This document shows, in pieces, positions 6,081-8,639 of a stretch of DNA of 8,639 bases. The DNA is from JAGGVT01 sp965369605 (GTDB lineage Bacteria > JAJVIF01 > JAGGVT01), in contig CBDURE010000144.1 in NCBI GenBank assembly GCA_965369605.1, forward strand, positions 1-8,639. The letters run 5' to 3'. Below the pieces are notes generated by a model, which had not been told where the DNA came from, searched no databases, and saw only the letters and a program-made list of their open reading frames with translations. A program made the translations under genes and the position numbers. Each line of letters opens with the position of its first letter. Position 1 is the first letter of the stretch.

Positions 6081-6130
6081 CTTGTTCTACTGACATTATC
6101 CGCCAGCCGCTAAAGCATAGTGCTATTTCA

Positions 6131-7360
6131 CTAACGATTCTCCAGCTCCATCAGTTTTTTAATTCTTGAATAAATCCTGCTTTCTGATGGCCTTTTCTTT
6201 AACGCCTCATTCTCAATCTCTGATTTGAAATTATCCGCGCTGTCGCTTTTGATTTTAGCGCTGCCAAAATCCCGAAGCATGATTCTGGATACGACTTTAA
6301 GCGCTTTTGCTCTTCTCAATATTTGAGCCATGCTGCGAAGATATTCAACCTGGCTTCGCCGTTGCGGAGGAGGCACAGCTCTTGGCGGGACGAATCGCAC
6401 AGCTTTAGAATATATGGCGATAATCCCCGCAAACAGAAGCATCGCGAGAGCTCGTCCCCACCCCGTTTCTAAAATCGATTTTTCCTCAACCGTACTGAAT
6501 CCGTGATGATATTCATCAATGAGAATCACTTTGTCCTCAGGAATTGAGTTCATCAGATTATAGGCGAATAGAATGTTGTCCCCGGCTTCCAGGAATCCAT
6601 TTGAGAATATCAACGGATTCGCAATCGCGATAATCCTGCCCTCGCCTGAATTTACGCGCACAATCGACGGTATATCGCCATAGGATGCCAGCACTTCGCA
6701 TTCAACGCTTGTTTCCTCGCTTTCGTCCGGCTCATTTGCAGGGACATCATAATATGTTCGCTTGAGGGAATCATCATGGAAAAAGAACGGCGAGTAAATC
6801 TGCTGGACATCCCGCAAAACCAAATCATCCGATTCAGATTTTAACGCGGCGACTTTAACGCCGTCGCCAGTATCCGACGGCTGGTAAACAACCGGTGTTT
6901 CATCATCGGAAATTTTCTTTGTAAACATGAAAAGTTGATGCTCATCCAGGAGATTTGCTTCTTTCGGTTCAAGCAAATCCGCGAAGATTGAATGTTCGAT
7001 TAGATGCCTGATATCATTGCCGTAAACAAGCGTACCGCCATCCTGAACCCACTTGTTTAACGTTTTCTTTTCTTCCGAAGCTAAAGGAATTTCAGGGCAA
7101 AGAATGAAAATGATTCCAGCATCCTGTGGGATTTCATCGCTGAGATTAAGTGTGTGTTTCTCCGCGTTGAAATTTAATTTTTGCGCGAGAACCATCATAC
7201 GGGACGCGCCATAGACACCCGATTCATTCGTGGAAAGGTAATGAATCACTTCCTTTTCTTCATCATCCTTCGCGGTGAGCATGAACAAAGCGAAGAAAAT
7301 CAGAAACAGTGTGAGTGCAACCACAATCTCAACAGGTATTTTCCACTGTGGCACTTTCAT
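6131..7360 (-). CDS. DUF4350 domain membrane protein
   Basis: This 409-residue protein has an N-terminal membrane segment (about 9-30) and a large, presumably extracytoplasmic, domain. A second membrane segment lies at about 301-319 (WGRALAMLLFAGIIAIYSKA), followed by a basic, helical cytoplasmic tail (about 321-409) containing VPPRAVPPPQRR. DUF4350 hallmarks are a GVYGASRMMVLAQ start to the domain, a GATase-like core with WVQDGGTLVYGND (104-116), GEGRIIAIANPLIFSN (239-254) and IDEYHHGF (281-288). The family occurs in MoxR/DUF58 operons, often with a DUF4129 protein, which is not seen here. Its biochemical role is unknown. As the first gene of the minus-strand cluster it probably builds a membrane complex with the DUF58 protein, under control of the MoxR ATPase (inference). 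No Shine-Dalgarno site precedes the ATG, so its leader may be very short. The 252-nt gap to the MoxR gene is long for an operon. Confidence 0.88.
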   Translation of the reverse strand: MKVPQWKIPVEIVVALTLFLIFFALFMLTAKDDEEKEVIHYLSTNESGVYGASRMMVLAQKLNFNAEKHTLNLSDEIPQDAGIIFILCPEIPLASEEKKTLNKWVQDGGTLVYGNDIRHLIEHSIFADLLEPKEANLLDEHQLFMFTKKISDDETPVVYQPSDTGDGVKVAALKSESDDLVLRDVQQIYSPFFFHDDSLKRTYYDVPANEPDESEETSVECEVLASYGDIPSIVRVNSGEGRIIAIANPLIFSNGFLEAGDNILFAYNLMNSIPEDKVILIDEYHHGFSTVEEKSILETGWGRALAMLLFAGIIAIYSKAVRFVPPRAVPPPQRRSQVEYLRSMAQILRRAKALKVVSRIMLRDFGSAKIKSDSADNFKSEIENEALKKRPSESRIYSRIKKLMELENR

Positions 7361-7476
7361 CGGATAATGATTTTAGCATAATAACATGCGGTGTTTGAAC
7401 GTATCCAACTTTTCATCATGCGAAGTTGTCTGATATACTTGGACAGAGGGGATAGTTACACGTGAGGTGAGTATTG
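7361..7476. promoter_or_regulatory. Divergent intergenic region, DUF4350 / DUF6599
   Basis: These 116 bp separate the two start codons and must hold both promoters. On the minus strand, TATTAT (7383-7378) with TTGGAT (7408-7403) and a long 19-nt spacer is a weak candidate for the DUF4350 operon. TAAAAT (7375-7370) is an alternative -10 that would give an almost leaderless mRNA. The plus-strand candidate is listed separately. I see no clear operator palindrome. Confidence 0.4.
7410..7439 (+). promoter_or_regulatory. Candidate sigma70-like promoter for the DUF6599 gene
   Basis: TATACT (7434-7439, 5 of 6 to consensus) is paired with TTTTCA (7410-7415, 4 of 6) over an 18-nt spacer. Transcription would start near 7446, leaving a leader of about 31 nt with GAGGTGA as ribosome-binding site. 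Confidence 0.4.
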
Positions 7477-8493
7477 ATGAGAAACGGATTAATCCTGATT
7501 TTCCTGTTATTCGGAATGGCATTTCTTTCATCCGGCGTGAGCGCTGAAAAGGAAGAGTTTGTTGATCCGGGAGAGCTGCTGCCATCGAGCAACGTGATTG
7601 GCAGTTTCCAAATGGATCCGCCTGACTGGCACAGATTCGGCGATACGGGGCTTTATGCATACATGAACGGCGCGGCGGATATCTTTCTGGAATACGGCTT
7701 CGACAGGGGATGCAGCGCGGATTATGAGGCCGACGGGAAAAATCTGGTTGTTGAACTTTTTAAAATGAAGGATGGAGACGCCGCATTCGGAATCTACACA
7801 ATCAGCAATTACTCCTCCAACATTGAAGAACAGGATGAGATGAAATACAAAATCAATGATCCTGCAAGCAAAAAGAGAAGCAATCTGAAAAGCGACAATT
7901 ACAATCTCATTCAGGATGTCGCGATTGAATTTTTCAAAGGTAACATTTTCGGCAGAATCGCAATGAATACTGAGGACAGATTCACGCTGATGAGTTTCGC
8001 CAACAGGATAATGGCTAAAATCCCGAAACACGCATCAAGGCCCAAGGTGTTGAGCAATCTGCCTGTCATGGATAGAATTCACGGCAGCGAGCGGTACGCT
8101 GTGGGGATAATCGGAATGAATCAGATTCTCGATTTGGGCCGCGGCGATATCTGGGGAATAAAAAGCGGTGTTGAAATTGTCGCGGGTGAATATAGAATCA
8201 GCAGCGGTTCATATTATTCCATGCTTGTTATAGTTTACAGAAATGAGAAAATCGCCGAGAGCAGGTATCAAAGCATCAAGCAAATGTTCAACAACTGGGA
8301 GGGATACAAACCAACGGTGATTTCAGCGATTGATGGCCAGCCGAATGTTTTTCTCGTCCGCACTCCCGATAACGATTACATGGGATTCAGATGGCTCGGT
8401 GATCGGATGGAGGTTTTTTACAACATGAAAAGCCCGAATAATTTCAAGATGATTCTCGCGAAAGATCACAGCATTTCGGTACGGCATCCGTAG
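7477..8493 (+). CDS. Secreted DUF6599 family protein
   Basis: This is a 338-residue exported protein. MRNGLILIFLLFGMAFL, then a VSA-E type cleavage site after residue 23, forms a Sec signal peptide with no cysteine, so it is not a lipoprotein. The mature protein has the motifs I associate with DUF6599: WHRFGDTGLYAYMNGAADIF (51-70) followed by LEYGF, and VELFKMKDGDAAFGIYT (92-108). The C-terminal half (from about 200) is beta-rich and of unknown fold. The family's function is not known. GAGGTGA (7464-7470) lies 6 nt before the ATG at 7477; an in-frame TTG at 7474 is too close to it. The gene is divergent from the MoxR/DUF58/DUF4350 cluster, which hints at shared regulation. The periplasm is the most likely location. 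The family call is from motif memory. Confidence 0.8.
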   Translation: MRNGLILIFLLFGMAFLSSGVSAEKEEFVDPGELLPSSNVIGSFQMDPPDWHRFGDTGLYAYMNGAADIFLEYGFDRGCSADYEADGKNLVVELFKMKDGDAAFGIYTISNYSSNIEEQDEMKYKINDPASKKRSNLKSDNYNLIQDVAIEFFKGNIFGRIAMNTEDRFTLMSFANRIMAKIPKHASRPKVLSNLPVMDRIHGSERYAVGIIGMNQILDLGRGDIWGIKSGVEIVAGEYRISSGSYYSMLVIVYRNEKIAESRYQSIKQMFNNWEGYKPTVISAIDGQPNVFLVRTPDNDYMGFRWLGDRMEVFYNMKSPNNFKMILAKDHSISVRHP

Positions 8494-8499
8494 TAGCGC

Positions 8500-8530
8500 T
8501 GGCGTCCCGGGCTTGTTGAAAAAGGTTGTT
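8500..8530. repeat. Inverted partial copy of the start-of-window repeat
   Basis: The segment GCTGGCGTCCCGGGCTTGTT and on through GAAAAAGGTTG lies just after the DUF6599 stop. Bases 8514-8526 are the exact reverse complement of 57-69, and both copies have a CGGG-containing stretch on the same side. GCGCTGGCGTCCCGGGC is also a familiar GC-rich repeat style. The evidence is suggestive rather than strong. Confidence 0.4.
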
Positions 8531-8542
8531 TTTATACTCCAT

Positions 8543-8639
8543 CCCCCCCTTAATCCCCCCGCGAGCGGGGGGAAATATTTTTGGATTTGCATACGATATA
8601 CACGGTCTATACACTTGCGAAGGGAAAAGACAATATTCT
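8543..8639. repeat. Composite palindromic element, copy B (cut by window end)
   Basis: This is inverted relative to copy A. Bases 8543-8566 match the reverse complement of 3414-3437 exactly (24 nt). Bases 8607-8639 match the reverse complement of 3275-3307 at 31 of 33 positions. The AT-rich core between them (about 8576-8606) is clearly similar to A 3308-3337. It opens with the hairpin TCCCCCCGC-GA-GCGGGGGGA (8554-8573). B lacks the roughly 67-nt segment that A has between core and second hairpin. The outer CCCTCCCC-type hairpin would lie just beyond the window. Confidence 0.85.

Noticed and set aside
5319..6113. Plus-strand open frames 5319-5633 and 5640-6113
   Set aside because: They are antisense to the MoxR gene, which has all AAA+ motifs. 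The second runs through the hairpin and the GTCATTCCG repeat, yielding the typical spurious SFRSEAEESL peptide.
57..8526. Whole window as a large transposon bounded by inverted 13-mers (57-69 and 8514-8526)
   Set aside because: A 13-mer match is near chance expectation for this length, the genes inside are ordinary chromosomal functions, and no transposase is present.

Overview
The window carries six protein-coding genes, all complete, and an unusual density of short palindromic intergenic repeats. It looks like a chromosomal segment of a motile (flagellated), probably Gram-negative, uncultured bacterium. The evidence is a flagellar rod protein, two Sec-type exported proteins, good Shine-Dalgarno sites on the plus-strand genes, and a MoxR/DUF58/DUF4350 cluster beside a DUF6599 protein. 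That combination, with this style of intergenic repeat, is what I would expect from FCB-type or deltaproteobacteria-like lineages (for example Zixibacteria), but I cannot place the organism firmly from this sequence. No tRNA, rRNA, CRISPR array, transposase or phage gene is visible.

Layout: 1-255 is non-coding and holds two repeat relics. A sigma70-like promoter (256-284) then leads to a 650-residue exported protein of unknown family (329-2281) with an acidic Pro/Glu-rich linker. A strong terminator (2328-2364) closes that unit. A short leader (2365-2452) with a possible sigma28-type promoter and a perfect 18-nt palindrome precedes a FlgF-like rod protein (2453-3220), which stands alone without flgG. 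The gap 3221-3441, between convergent genes, is filled by a composite palindromic element (copy A).

The minus strand then carries, in transcription order, a DUF4350 membrane protein (7360-6131), a MoxR AAA+ ATPase (5878-4883) and a DUF58/vWA-like membrane protein (4833-3442). This is the known MoxR-DUF58 chaperone-type module. The AAA+ ATPase and the vWA-like partner are thought to act together on target proteins at the membrane, and DUF4350 proteins recur in such operons. Its first gene is divergent from a secreted DUF6599 protein (7477-8493), with only 116 bp between the two start codons.

The window ends inside a second copy (B, 8543-8639) of the composite element, inverted relative to A. 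The two copies share a 24-nt exact block, a 33-nt block with two mismatches and a similar AT-rich core, while A carries about 67 nt more. This element, the unknown acidic exported protein, and the palindrome abutting the flgF ribosome-binding site are the observations most worth following up.
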